From Pseudomonas kribbensis (GTDB taxonomy: Bacteria; Pseudomonadota; Gammaproteobacteria; Pseudomonadales; Pseudomonadaceae): a stretch of 64,000 nt of DNA. Both the position numbers and the translations under genes were made by a program. Below the pieces are notes generated by a model. It was not told where the DNA came from. It made no database searches and saw only the letters and a program-made list of their open reading frames with translations. The stretch spans positions 4,402,001 to 4,466,000 of the forward strand of contig NZ_CP029608.1 in the NCBI RefSeq assembly GCF_003352185.1, read 5' to 3'. Shown one piece after another: positions 9,074-17,733 of this stretch; the first letter of the stretch is position 1; every line of letters begins with the position of its first letter.

Positions 9074-9300
9074 GGGTCTGCCTCTAAGTGCATCCGCAAA
9101 GACCCATGCTCCAAAGCTGCACATGCCGTGTTGAGACTCAAGAGTCGCCCTGGCAGCTTTGTCGGCGGGGATTTGCGAAAACGAATGAATGAAAAAGAAT
9201 CGTCAAGGAAGAGCCCGCAGTGCGGACGTGCAGCCGAAGCTGACTTCGGGGAATTGCGCTACCTAAACGCGGCCCGGTTAAAGGCCGGCGCGCACTATAC
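9074..9300 (-). promoter_or_regulatory. Long 5' leader and candidate promoter of deaD
   Basis: On the minus strand a TATAGT hexamer (9294-9299) is a fair -10 box, with no clear -35. It would give an untranslated leader of roughly 215 bases with GC-rich inverted repeats (for example GCCGGC / GCCGG-type arms near 9275-9290). Long structured leaders are typical of cold-induced csdA mRNAs; here this is inferred from layout only. Confidence 0.45.
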
Positions 9301-9495
9301 CGGAATTTGCCCAAAAAGGGAGCTTTTTTTATCGGTGAAATACAGTTGTCACCGCTGTGTAACGGGGTTTTGCGGATAATCGGGCAAAGGTCTATTTTTC
9401 AAAGACCCCGGCCCTGCGGGCGATGGCGCTTAAACGATTCACCGATGTGCGGCATCTGGTCGCTGCACCCTTTCTTCCCGTCCGAGGAAACACCC

Positions 9496-10287
9496 ATGAA
9501 TCAGCCCTGCCCCGGCCGCGTCAGTCGTGCCCGTCACGGTCACGTCCATTTGATTGGTCTGGACCGTGCAGCCAAGCGCAATGCCTTCGACCTCGATCTG
9601 CTCAACGAACTGGCCCTGGCCTACGGCGAATTCGAGGCCGACAGTGACGCGCGGGTGGCCGTGGTGTTCGGGCATGGCGAGCATTTCACCGCTGGTCTCG
9701 ATCTGGTCAACGCCAGTTCCGCACTAGCCCAAGGCTGGCAGGTGCCGACCGGCGGCTGCGATCCCTGGGGCGTGTTCGTCGGACCGCGGGTCAGCAAACC
9801 GGTGATTGTCGCCGCGCAAGGTTATTGCCTGACCATCGGCATCGAGCTAATGCTCGCCGCCGACATCAACCTGTGCGCCAGCAACACCCGCTTCGCCCAA
9901 ATGGAAGTGCAGCGCGGGATCTTTCCGTTCGGCGGTGCGACGTTGCGCTTTCACCAGGTCGCCGGCTAGGGCAATGCCATGCGCTGGCTGCTGACCGGTG
10001 ACGAATTCGATGCCCATGATGCATTGCGCCTGGGGCTGGTGCAGGAGGTCATGGCCAGCGAAGACTTGCTGCCGCGCGCCATTGAACTGGCGGAACGGAT
10101 TGCCCGGCAGGCGCCGCTTGGAGTACAGGCGACGCTGATGTCGGCGCGTCAGGCGCGCTATGAAGGCGAGACCGCAGCGGCGCAGAGCTTGCCGCCGCTG
10201 GTGAAAAAATTACTGGCAACAGAGGATGCCAAGGAAGGTGTGCGCTCACTGGTGGAACGCAGACCTGGCGACTTCAAAGGCGTTTAA
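9496..10287 (+). pseudogene. Enoyl-CoA hydratase/isomerase gene interrupted by one amber codon
   Basis: The frame from ATG 9496 reads through 263 codons to TAA at 10285-10287, apart from a single TAG at 9967-9969 (codon 158). No frameshift is present: the sequence reads VAG-stop-GNAMRWLLTG, and this position is normally Trp in crotonases of this type (AGWGNAMRWLLTG), so TGG to TAG explains it. The first part carries KRNAFDLDLL and GEHFTAGLDL (oxyanion region) and QGYCLTIGIELMLAADI; the second has the C-terminal helix region with RIARQAPLGVQA. The truncated 157-residue product lacks the C-terminal trimerisation part and is probably inactive. Sequencing error is the main alternative. Confidence 0.85.
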
Positions 10288-10290
10288 AAC

Positions 10291-11046
10291 TCAAGTCGCT
10301 GGACGAATGCAGTTGATCAACGACTGCAACGAATAACCCAGCTTCGGCGCCAGCGCTTCAGCTCGCGCGGTAAGCGCCTGCATGTCCAGCACCTGATCGA
10401 GATCCGCCGGCACGATCAGAATCACGTTGCCCTCCTTCACCGGCAGCTCCCAGTAATGGCGGTGATAGAGCCCGCGCAACAGCGCCGCGCCCAAGGGTTT
10501 GCCGTCATCGGTGGCCCACTGGTTGATCACCAGCCAGCCACCGGGATTCAGACGTTTCTGACAGTCACCAAGGAAGTTCCACGCAAGGTGCGCGGCGCCC
10601 GGGCCGACATCGGTGTAGAGGTCGACGAAAATCAGATCCGCCGGTTCTGCCGTCGGCAGCAGTTCGATTGCATCGCCAACGCGGATGTACAGACGCGGAT
10701 CGTCATCCAGCCCGAGATACTCGATTGCCAGACGCGGCACATCGGGGCGCAGCTCGATGGCTTCGACATCTTCCAGTGGCAGGAACTTGAGGCAGGCCTG
10801 GGTCAGCGTCCCCGCGCCCAGCCCAAGAAACAACGCACTCTCCGGTTGCTCATGGCACAGCGCGCCGATCAGCATCGCCCGGGTGTAGTCGTACTCCAGC
10901 CAGCTCGGGTCGGCGGTAAACACACAGCTTTGCTCGATGGCATCGCCGAACTCCAGAAAGCGGTAGTCGGCCACTTCCAGCACGCGAATCACGCCGAACT
11001 CATCCTGTACCTCGGCGAGCAACAGCTCGACGCGCTCCTCAGTCAT
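10291..11046 (-). CDS. Spermidine synthase-like methyltransferase-fold protein
   Basis: A 251-residue protein with the spermidine-synthase Rossmann fold: ALFLGLGAGTLTQACLKFLP (SAM-type loop), AIELRPDVPRLAIEYLGL, the acidic DLIFVDLYTD motif and a final NQWATDDGKPLG region. The N-terminal tetramerisation domain of true spermidine synthases is very short, so it may not make spermidine; many pseudomonads have such an SpeE-like protein of unknown substrate. Tail-to-tail with the broken hydratase gene (3-base gap) and divergent from the DAHP synthase across 150 bases. Confidence 0.75.
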   Translation of the reverse strand: MTEERVELLLAEVQDEFGVIRVLEVADYRFLEFGDAIEQSCVFTADPSWLEYDYTRAMLIGALCHEQPESALFLGLGAGTLTQACLKFLPLEDVEAIELRPDVPRLAIEYLGLDDDPRLYIRVGDAIELLPTAEPADLIFVDLYTDVGPGAAHLAWNFLGDCQKRLNPGGWLVINQWATDDGKPLGAALLRGLYHRHYWELPVKEGNVILIVPADLDQVLDMQALTARAEALAPKLGYSLQSLINCIRPAT

Positions 11047-11196
11047 TTCGTCTCCTGGTGGTCACCGGGCGCGGTGACGCGATGGCACCGCTATGGTGCC
11101 GTGGCAAAGCGGCGATTGTCGGCGATGCGGCGGGAGCAGGTCACGCACTAATTGCTGCTAACATGGCCGTCCGTGCGTAGAACCTTAGAGACCGTG

Positions 11197-12543
11197 ATGA
11201 GCCAACCCTGGAGCCCTGACAGCTGGCGCGCCCTGCCGATCCAGCAACAACCCCGATACCCCGACGCCGCGCATCTGCGCCAGGTCGAGCAGACCCTGGC
11301 CAGTTATCCGCCGCTGGTGTTTGCCGGCGAAGCGCGGGAGCTGCGTCGTCAGTTTGCCGAAGTCACCCAGGGCCGGGCGTTCCTGCTGCAGGGCGGCGAT
11401 TGCGCGGAAAGCTTTGCCGAATTCTCCGCCGCGAAAATCCGCGACACCTTCAAAGTGCTGCTGCAAATGGCGATCGTCATGACCTTCGCCGCCGGTTGCC
11501 CGGTGGTCAAAGTCGGGCGCATGGCCGGCCAGTTCGCCAAGCCGCGTTCGGCCAACGACGAGACCATCGACGGCGTGACCCTGCCGGCCTACCGGGGCGA
11601 CATCGTCAACGGCATCGGTTTCGACTCGGCCAGCCGCGTACCGGATCCGGAGCGTCTGCTGCAGTCCTATCACCAGTCCACCGCCACCCTCAACCTGCTG
11701 CGTGCCTTCGCCCAGGGCGGTTTTGCCGACCTGCATCAGGTGCACAAGTGGAACCTGGACTTCATCGCCAACTCGGCGCTGGCGGAGAAGTACAGCCACC
11801 TCGCCGACCGCATCGATGAAACCCTGGCCTTCATGCGTGCCTGTGGCATGGACAGCTCTCCACAACTGCGCGAGACCAGTTTCTTCACGGCCCACGAAGC
11901 GCTGCTGCTGAACTACGAAGAAGCCTTCGTGCGCCGCGACAGCCTGACCAACGATTACTACGATTGCTCGGCGCACATGCTGTGGATCGGCGACCGCACC
12001 CGTCAGCTCGACGGCGCCCACGTCGAGTTCCTGCGCGGGGTGAACAACCCGATCGGGGTGAAAGTCGGCCCGAGCATGAACCCCGACGACCTGATCCGCC
12101 TGATCGACGTGCTCAACCCGGACAACGATCCGGGCCGCCTGAACCTGATCGCACGGATGGGTGCGAACAAGGTCGGCGATCACCTGCCGGCGCTGATCCG
12201 CGCGGTACAGCGCGAAGGTAAGCAGGTGCTGTGGAGTTCCGACCCGATGCACGGCAACACCATCAAGGCCAGCAGCGGCTACAAGACCCGCGACTTCGCG
12301 CAGATCCTTGGAGAAGTGAAGCAGTTCTTCCAGGTCCACGAAGCCGAAGGCAGCTACGCCGGCGGCATCCACATCGAAATGACCGGGCAGAACGTCACCG
12401 AGTGCATCGGTGGCGCGCGGCCGATTACTGAAGATGGCTTGTCGGATCGCTATCACACCCATTGCGACCCACGGATGAACGCCGATCAGTCGCTGGAACT
12501 GGCGTTCCTGATTGCCGAGACGCTGAAGCAAGTTCGCCGTTAA
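11197..12543 (+). CDS. Class II 3-deoxy-7-phosphoheptulonate (DAHP) synthase
   Basis: A 448-residue class II (plant-type) DAHP synthase, first step of the shikimate pathway: phosphoenolpyruvate plus erythrose 4-phosphate gives DAHP. The start [14 protein letters not shown] is the family start; the open frame extends 15 codons upstream without similarity. Hallmarks are [11 protein letters not shown] with the metal-ligand Cys, [25 protein letters not shown], the [15 protein letters not shown] segment and HTHCDPRMN. Length and monocistronic setting fit the primary-metabolism form rather than phenazine PhzC. A class I enzyme for the same reaction is at 25559-26635. Confidence 0.93.
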   Translation: MSQPWSPDSWRALPIQQQPRYPDAAHLRQVEQTLASYPPLVFAGEARELRRQFAEVTQGRAFLLQGGDCAESFAEFSAAKIRDTFKVLLQMAIVMTFAAGCPVVKVGRMAGQFAKPRSANDETIDGVTLPAYRGDIVNGIGFDSASRVPDPERLLQSYHQSTATLNLLRAFAQGGFADLHQVHKWNLDFIANSALAEKYSHLADRIDETLAFMRACGMDSSPQLRETSFFTAHEALLLNYEEAFVRRDSLTNDYYDCSAHMLWIGDRTRQLDGAHVEFLRGVNNPIGVKVGPSMNPDDLIRLIDVLNPDNDPGRLNLIARMGANKVGDHLPALIRAVQREGKQVLWSSDPMHGNTIKASSGYKTRDFAQILGEVKQFFQVHEAEGSYAGGIHIEMTGQNVTECIGGARPITEDGLSDRYHTHCDPRMNADQSLELAFLIAETLKQVRR

Positions 12544-12558
12544 ACCGCATCGCCCCTA

Positions 12559-12630
12559 TCGCTAGCAGGCTAGCTCCCACTTAATTTTGTGTACGACACA
12601 GATTCAATGTGGGAGCCAGCCTGCTGGCGA
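12559..12630. repeat. REPIN: inverted pair of Pseudomonas REP elements
   Basis: Two REP units in opposite orientation, GCTAGCAGGCTAGCTCCCAC-like at 12559-12580 and GTGGGAGCCAGCCTGCTGGC-like at 12609-12630, separated by 28 AT-rich bases. The pair can fold into a long hairpin. This is the common GTGGGAGC family of P. fluorescens-group genomes, mobilised in trans by RAYT transposases; no RAYT gene is in the window. Confidence 0.85.
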
Positions 12631-12640
12631 TGAGGCCAGT

Positions 12641-13867
12641 TCAGTCACCGCCGATCTGAACCATAGCCATCCGCAAGCGCCCGGCACTTTCCCGCTGACA
12701 ATTGAGTTGCACCTGCCCAAGCCCCAGCCAATCCGCCATCTGCCGCAGGTTCAGCGCCAAGGCCAGCATCCCCGCCTCGTCCAGACCCGTTTCTTCCTCG
12801 TGCACCGCATGCACTGCCAGGCGCCCCGCCGCCCGTTCGGCGCGCAGATCGACCCGCGCAGCAATCCGTTCGTTGTGCAGGAACGGCAGCACGTAATAGC
12901 CATAAACGCGCTTGTCCTGCGGCGTGTAAATCTCCAGCCGATAGCGGAAATCGAACAGCCGCTCGGTGCGACTGCGCTCCCAGATCAGCGAATCGAACGG
13001 CGATAGCAATGCGCTGGCCTCGACTTTGCGCGGGACTTTCGGCTCGGGCAGGGAGTAGGCAATCTGGCGCCAACCGGCGACTTCACAGGTCAGCAGTTGC
13101 CCGTCCTCGACCAGTTCGGCCAGACGCGGGCGGGCATCGGAAGGATTCAGTCGGAAGTAATCACGCAGGTCTTTTTCCGTGCCCACGCCCAGAGCTTCGG
13201 CCGCGTGCCGCAGCAAACCGCGCTGCGCCTCGACCTCATCGGGCAATGGTTGTTGCAGCACGGAGGTTGGGATCACTCGCTCCGGCAGGTCATACAGCCT
13301 TTCAAAGCCGCGCCGCCCGGCGACGGTCACTTCGCCAGCGGCAAACAGCCATTCCAGCGCATGCTTCTCCGCGCTCCAGTCCCACCATGGCCCAGCCTTT
13401 TCCTCGCGGGTCGACAGGCTGCCGGCGCCCAGTGCGCCCTGATCCTCGACCGACGCCAATACCCGGCGAATGGTGTCCTGTTGCTCACGGCCAAAACGTG
13501 CCAGTTGCTGATAAATGCCTTCGCCCCGTTTGGCCCGCTGCATGCGCCAGCCCATCAACGGGTACATCGACAGCGGCAGCAACGACGCTTCATGGCCCCA
13601 GTATTCGAACAGCGAACGGCGTCGCCCCGAACTCCAGGCAGCCTGGTCGAGCAAGTCAGCAGAATAGGAACCGAGACGGGAAAACAGCGGCAGGTAGTGC
13701 GAGCGCACCACGGCATTGACGGAGTCGATCTGCAACAGGCCGAGGCGTTCGATCAGCCGGTTGAGGTGGGCAGCCTTGACGGTAGGCGGCTGGCGCCCGT
13801 GAAACCCTTGGGCAGCCAGTGCCAGACGTCGAGCCTGTTTAAGGGAAAAGGACAAAGTCGCGGGCAT
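12641..13867 (-). CDS. YcaQ-like winged-helix DNA glycosylase
   Basis: A 408-residue HTH_42/YcaQ family protein; characterised members unhook DNA interstrand crosslinks and bulky N7 adducts. The QID motif in LLQIDSVNAVVRSHYLPLFSR corresponds to the QxD catalytic motif of the family. FEYWGHEASLLP and LLSPFDSLIWERSRTERLFDF are further conserved blocks. The start at 13867 is chosen because GGAGGT lies 8 bases upstream; the longer in-frame starts (13879, 13891) are not supported. Monocistronic, followed by the REPIN. Confidence 0.85.
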   Translation of the reverse strand: MPATLSFSLKQARRLALAAQGFHGRQPPTVKAAHLNRLIERLGLLQIDSVNAVVRSHYLPLFSRLGSYSADLLDQAAWSSGRRRSLFEYWGHEASLLPLSMYPLMGWRMQRAKRGEGIYQQLARFGREQQDTIRRVLASVEDQGALGAGSLSTREEKAGPWWDWSAEKHALEWLFAAGEVTVAGRRGFERLYDLPERVIPTSVLQQPLPDEVEAQRGLLRHAAEALGVGTEKDLRDYFRLNPSDARPRLAELVEDGQLLTCEVAGWRQIAYSLPEPKVPRKVEASALLSPFDSLIWERSRTERLFDFRYRLEIYTPQDKRVYGYYVLPFLHNERIAARVDLRAERAAGRLAVHAVHEEETGLDEAGMLALALNLRQMADWLGLGQVQLNCQRESAGRLRMAMVQIGGD

Positions 13868-13931
13868 GTGTACCTCCATGTCTGCTCGCAACCTACCTCA
13901 CTACAAAGTGGTTTGTGTAGCGATGGCCTCA

Positions 13932-14147
13932 TCATTTATGCATCGGATCGTCCCAGAACGGCCGAATCGCTTCATGTTCGACATCGGCACGGCTGACCCC
14001 GATGTCCTTCAACGCTTCGTCGCTCAGACTGGCGAGCAACTCGCGTTCACGGTGAAGTTCGTACCAGCGGCTAAACTTGTGCAACAGATCGGAAACGATA
14101 TGGCCGGAAAATTTTTCTTCGCCTGCATACTCTCTTTGACCTTTCAT
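13932..14147 (-). CDS. Small DUF1127 protein
   Basis: A 71-residue protein with the DUF1127 core near the C terminus (ELLASLSDEALKDIGVSRADVEHE). Such small proteins are linked to phosphate, carbon and RNA-related regulation in alphaproteobacteria, but the Pseudomonas ones are uncharacterised. A strong AGGAGG site precedes the ATG. It is divergent from the LysR gene at 14218 with only 70 bases between starts, so their promoters share sequence. Confidence 0.85.
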   Translation of the reverse strand: MKGQREYAGEEKFSGHIVSDLLHKFSRWYELHRERELLASLSDEALKDIGVSRADVEHEAIRPFWDDPMHK

Positions 14148-14217
14148 CGTGTTGCCTCCTTTTTGGGATGGCTCAAGTCTCGCGCCGGGACTACGATCAA
14201 TCCAACGAATGTTTCTG

Positions 14218-15099
14218 ATGGCAAGCATCACGGAGATTCATCAATTGTCGGCGTACCCCAGTATCGATACCGATGTGCTGCGCACCTTTGTCGCGATTGC
14301 CGATCAGGGCGGTTTCACCCGCGCCGGCGAAATGGTCAACCGCACCCAATCGGCCGTGAGCATGCAGATGAAGCGTCTGGAAGAGGACGTGTTGCAGCGC
14401 CAGTTGTTCGAGCGTGACGGGCGTCAGGTGCGCCTCACCGCTGAAGGTCAGGTGTTGCTCGGTTACGCGCGGCGCATCCTGAAATTGCACAGTGAAGTAT
14501 TCAACACTCTGCGCGAACCGCACATGGTCGGCACGGTGCGGATCGGCACGCCGGACGATTACGTGATGCGCTTTCTGCCGGGGATTTTGTCGCGCTTCGC
14601 CCAGTTCTATCCGCTGATCCAGATCGAGGTGCATTGCGAGTCGACCCGACAGTTGCTGCAGCGCACGGACCTGGATCTGTCGATCGTCACCCGCGAGCCG
14701 GGCAACGAGATTGGCCAGTTGCTGCGCAAGGAGCGTTTTGTCTGGGCCGAGGCGCAGAATTTCAGCGCCCACGAGCAGACGCCATTGCCGCTGGCGATGT
14801 TCAACAGCGATTGCTTCTGCCGCCTGTGGGCCTGCAATGCGCTGGACGCCATGGGCCGCGAATACCGGATTGCCTACAACAGCACCAGCCTGTCGGCATT
14901 GATGGCAGTGGTGAGCGCGGGTCTGGCGATCACCGCGCAACTGGAAAGCCTGATAACACCGGATCTGCGGATTCTCGGGGCTGCCGAGGATCTGCCGCTG
15001 TTGCCCGAGGCCAGCATCATGCTGATCCGCAACCTGAACAATCCGTCGCCGATCACTGAATGCCTGGCCGAGCACATCGTCGAAGGCTTCAAACTTTAA
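14218..15099 (+). CDS. LysR-family transcriptional regulator
   Basis: A 293-residue LysR protein. The N-terminal winged helix is clear (LRTFVAIADQGGFTRAGEMVNRTQSAVSMQ, about residues 18-47), followed by a substrate-binding domain beginning VRIGTPDDYVMRFLPG. An ATG at 14209 is in frame 3 codons upstream and equally possible. Its 3' end overlaps the convergent TauE/SafE gene by 11 bases. The effector is unknown; adjacent targets could be the DUF1127 gene or the permease. Confidence 0.85.
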   Translation: MASITEIHQLSAYPSIDTDVLRTFVAIADQGGFTRAGEMVNRTQSAVSMQMKRLEEDVLQRQLFERDGRQVRLTAEGQVLLGYARRILKLHSEVFNTLREPHMVGTVRIGTPDDYVMRFLPGILSRFAQFYPLIQIEVHCESTRQLLQRTDLDLSIVTREPGNEIGQLLRKERFVWAEAQNFSAHEQTPLPLAMFNSDCFCRLWACNALDAMGREYRIAYNSTSLSALMAVVSAGLAITAQLESLITPDLRILGAAEDLPLLPEASIMLIRNLNNPSPITECLAEHIVEGFKL

Positions 15100-15853
15100 A
15101 GGCGAGCATCACCGCGCACAGCACCAGGAAGCCGCAGAACAGCCCGCGCAGGAGTTTTTCCGGCATCGCGTGGGCAACCTTCACGCCCCAACTGATGCTG
15201 GCCAGACCGCCGAGGGCCAGCGGCAGGCCGATCATCCAGTCCACTTCGTGGTGCACCGCGTACGTCACCAGCGTGACACCCGTGCTCGGCAAGGCCAGCG
15301 CCAGCGACAAGCCTTGAGCGACCACCTGAGTGGTGCCGAACAGGCTGGTCAGCACCGGCGTCGCCACCACTGCCCCGCCGACCCCGAACAAACCGCCCAT
15401 GGTTCCCGACGCCGCGCCAAGCACGCCCAGCCACGGCCATGAATAACGCATCTCTGACGTCGCTGCCGGGCGCGCGCCGAACATGCGCACCAGGTTGTAG
15501 GCCGACAACGCCACGAGGAACGCGACAAAACCGATGCGCATGGTTTGCGCGTCGATGCCCACGGCCCAGATCGAGCCGATCCACGCAAAACAGAATCCCA
15601 TCACCGCCAGCGGCAACGCGTGCCGGAGTTCGATGCGGTTGCGCTGGTGATAACGCCACAGCGCCAGCATCACGTTCGGCACCACCATCACCAGCGCCGT
15701 GCCTTGGGCGATCTGTTGATCGAGGCCGAACCACACTCCCAGCAGCGGAATGGCGATCAAGCCGCCACCGATGCCGAATATCCCACCCAGGGTGCCAAGG
15801 GCGGCGCCAAACAACAGGTACAGCAAAAACTCGATCACAGCAGAATTCCTCAT
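15089..15853 (-). CDS. TauE/SafE-family anion exporter
   Basis: A 254-residue polytopic membrane protein with the two-fold repeat of the TauE/SafE family: GTLGGIFGIGGGLIAIPLL near the N terminus and GTMGGLFGVGGAVVATPVL near residue 155. About eight hydrophobic segments are visible. Members export sulfite, sulfoacetate or related anions; the substrate here is not deducible. It is divergent from the LysR gene at 15951 with 97 bases between starts, which makes that regulator a likely controller. Confidence 0.88.
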   Translation of the reverse strand: MRNSAVIEFLLYLLFGAALGTLGGIFGIGGGLIAIPLLGVWFGLDQQIAQGTALVMVVPNVMLALWRYHQRNRIELRHALPLAVMGFCFAWIGSIWAVGIDAQTMRIGFVAFLVALSAYNLVRMFGARPAATSEMRYSWPWLGVLGAASGTMGGLFGVGGAVVATPVLTSLFGTTQVVAQGLSLALALPSTGVTLVTYAVHHEVDWMIGLPLALGGLASISWGVKVAHAMPEKLLRGLFCGFLVLCAVMLAFKV

Positions 15854-15950
15854 ACGTCAGGCGACCCATCCTACGCAGTCGGCGCTGGCACGGAAACGCA
15901 CAGCAACGCACAATGGCTGTGCCAAATTCGCATAGGCACTGAGCCGATTC

Positions 15951-16907
15951 ATGAACCCCAATCAATTGACCGAACAACTCGGACTGTTTCTCGATGTGCT
16001 GGAGAGTGGCAGTTTTTCCGCTGCCTCACGCCGACATCCGCTCACGCCTTCGGCCGTCGCCCGGCGTATCGACAGTCTGGAAAGCGCTGTCGGCAGCCAG
16101 TTGTTCATTCGCAGCACTCACGCAGTGCGCGCCACGCCGGCCGGCCTGGCGTTTGCCGAACGGGCGCGGCGGATCGTTGCCGAGCTGCAGCTGGCCCGCG
16201 CCGAAGCGGTGTCCCTGAGCAGCGCACCGGAAGGCCTGATTCGGGTGGATGCGCCGGCAGCGTTCGGACGGCGGCACCTGGCGCCGGTGATTGCCGACTT
16301 TCTGGTGCTGTATCCGGGCCTGGATGTACAGCTGCATCTGATCGACAGCTTTGTCGACATGGATGGCTCGAACCTGGGCAAGGTCGATCTGGTGTTGCGC
16401 GCCGGGCAAATGGCCGACACCCGACTGGTGGCCACGCCGCTGGCGAGCATGGTGCGCATCGCCTGCGCCAGTCCCGACTACCTCAAGCGTCGGGGTGTGC
16501 CGAGCGAGCCGGCGCAATTGGGCGAACATGACGGCCTAGATTGGGATGGCCTCGCCCCGCCCTTCGCCTGGCGATTCGAACAGGACGGGCAAATGCAGTT
16601 GCACCGTCCGGCACGCATTCGCATGAGCGCCAACAACGCCGAGGCGCTGGTCTGCGGTGCGCTCGCGGGACTCGGGATCGCGCATCTGCCGACCTGGCTG
16701 GCCAGCGAATACCTGCTGCGTGGCGAGTTGCTGCCACTGTTTTGTGAAAACGGGTTGCCGAAACCGGAGAGCACCGGCATCTACGCGCTGCGTCTGGAAC
16801 AACAGGCCAGCTCCCGCAGCCGCCTGCTGCTGGAATACCTCAAGACTCGTTTCAGCCCCGTGCCACCGTGGGATCTGGCGCTGCAACGGGAACTTGGCCG
16901 GCACTGA
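15951..16907 (+). CDS. LysR-family transcriptional regulator
   Basis: A 318-residue LysR protein of the CrgA-like subgroup: N-terminal helix-turn-helix FLDVLESGSFSAASRRHPLTPSAVARRIDSLE, then a binding domain starting LIRVDAPAAFGRRHLAPVIADF. The genuine start MNPNQLTEQLG lies in a short divergent region with the TauE/SafE gene, the classical LysR-target layout. No ligand is evident. Confidence 0.85.
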   Translation: MNPNQLTEQLGLFLDVLESGSFSAASRRHPLTPSAVARRIDSLESAVGSQLFIRSTHAVRATPAGLAFAERARRIVAELQLARAEAVSLSSAPEGLIRVDAPAAFGRRHLAPVIADFLVLYPGLDVQLHLIDSFVDMDGSNLGKVDLVLRAGQMADTRLVATPLASMVRIACASPDYLKRRGVPSEPAQLGEHDGLDWDGLAPPFAWRFEQDGQMQLHRPARIRMSANNAEALVCGALAGLGIAHLPTWLASEYLLRGELLPLFCENGLPKPESTGIYALRLEQQASSRSRLLLEYLKTRFSPVPPWDLALQRELGRH

Positions 16908-16990
16908 CCGATTCGCCACCGGGCACAATTGTCTGGCGCATTAAACAATCGAGCGCTAGATTCATCCGCATTACCGTTCAAGGCACTGAC

Positions 16991-17455
16991 ATGACCACCG
17001 ACCGCAACACCACCGACCACTGCGAAGAGCTGCTGCTCGACAATCAGGCCTGCTTCGCCTTGCATTCCACCTCACTGATGATGACCAAGGTCTACAAGCC
17101 TTTGCTGCAAGCGCTTGGCCTGACCTATCCGCAGTATCTGGCGATGATGGTGCTATGGGAGAAGGATGGCCTGACCGTCGGAGAAATCAGCACGCGCCTG
17201 CTGACCGATCCGGGTTCGCTGACCCCGCTGCTCAAACGTCTGGAAGGTGAAGGACTCTTGAGCCGGACCCGCAGCCGCGAGGATGAACGGGTGGTGATCG
17301 TTGAACTGACGGCACAGGGACGCGCGCTGAAAGACAAGGCCCGAACCGTTCCGCCATGCATCCTGGGCGCCAGTGGCTTCACGCTGGAACGCCTGCAAAA
17401 CCTGCAAGCCGAGTTGCAGGCCTTGCGTGGTCATCTGCAGGACAGCCTGATTTAA
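16991..17455 (+). CDS. ohrR: MarR-family organic hydroperoxide repressor OhrR
   Basis: A 154-residue OhrR. The peroxidatic Cys21 is in NQACFALHS, and a C-terminal Cys123 (PPCILGASG) fits the two-cysteine class. The dimer and DNA-binding helices ([40 protein letters not shown]) are canonical. Located 278 bases upstream of ohr on the same strand, it should repress ohr, and possibly itself, until oxidised by organic hydroperoxides. A perfect hairpin follows its stop. It is a paralogue of the regulator at 1672-2133. Confidence 0.93.
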   Translation: MTTDRNTTDHCEELLLDNQACFALHSTSLMMTKVYKPLLQALGLTYPQYLAMMVLWEKDGLTVGEISTRLLTDPGSLTPLLKRLEGEGLLSRTRSREDERVVIVELTAQGRALKDKARTVPPCILGASGFTLERLQNLQAELQALRGHLQDSLI

Positions 17456-17463
17456 GCGTCCCC

Positions 17464-17503
17464 TTCCCTGCAGGAGCAGCCTCGCACCTGCAGGGAAATC
17501 GCA
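17464..17503 (+). terminator. Hairpin after ohrR
   Basis: Perfect 11-bp arms TTCCCTGCAGG / CCTGCAGGGAA (17464-17474, 17487-17497) with a 12-base loop, followed by ATCGCATTTTT. The U run starts about 6 bases after the stem, so it is an imperfect terminator; the loop also resembles a REP-type GGAGC half. Confidence 0.5.
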
Positions 17504-17637
17504 TTTTTCTCTGCCTTACCCCTCCCCCGAAAATTTTTTTCTCTCCTTCTTCTATAAAAAACCTTTCATATCAAAAGCTTGAGATCTCATCCCGAGCTGA
17601 TCCACGTCTCGCTTCCGTGCTTTCGCAAAAATTTATC

Positions 17638-17674
17638 TTGCGCACTAAATATTAGCGAAGTACATTTACTTCGC
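17638..17674 (+). promoter_or_regulatory. ohr promoter with candidate OhrR operator
   Basis: TTGCGC (17638-17643) and TACATT (17661-17666) are exactly 17 bp apart and fit a sigma-70 promoter. A perfect inverted repeat, GCGAAGT (17655-17661) and ACTTCGC (17668-17674) around 6 bases, covers the -10 box and start site. A repressor bound here would block ohr, so it is the natural OhrR site; the sequence itself has not been compared with footprints. Confidence 0.6.
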
Positions 17675-17733
17675 ACCTAGTTAGCGCGCAAACAATTAGC
17701 GCAACAAACCACACATTCGACGAGGCTCACACC

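Noticed and set aside
9124..9126. Upstream in-frame ATG for deaD
   Set aside because: It extends the protein by 17 residues with no ribosome site; the start at 9073 has AGAGG and begins the family sequence.
17464..17497. REP element after ohrR
   Set aside because: It is a simple perfect hairpin with a partial GGAGC loop, not the paired GTGGGAGC form; treated as terminator-like.
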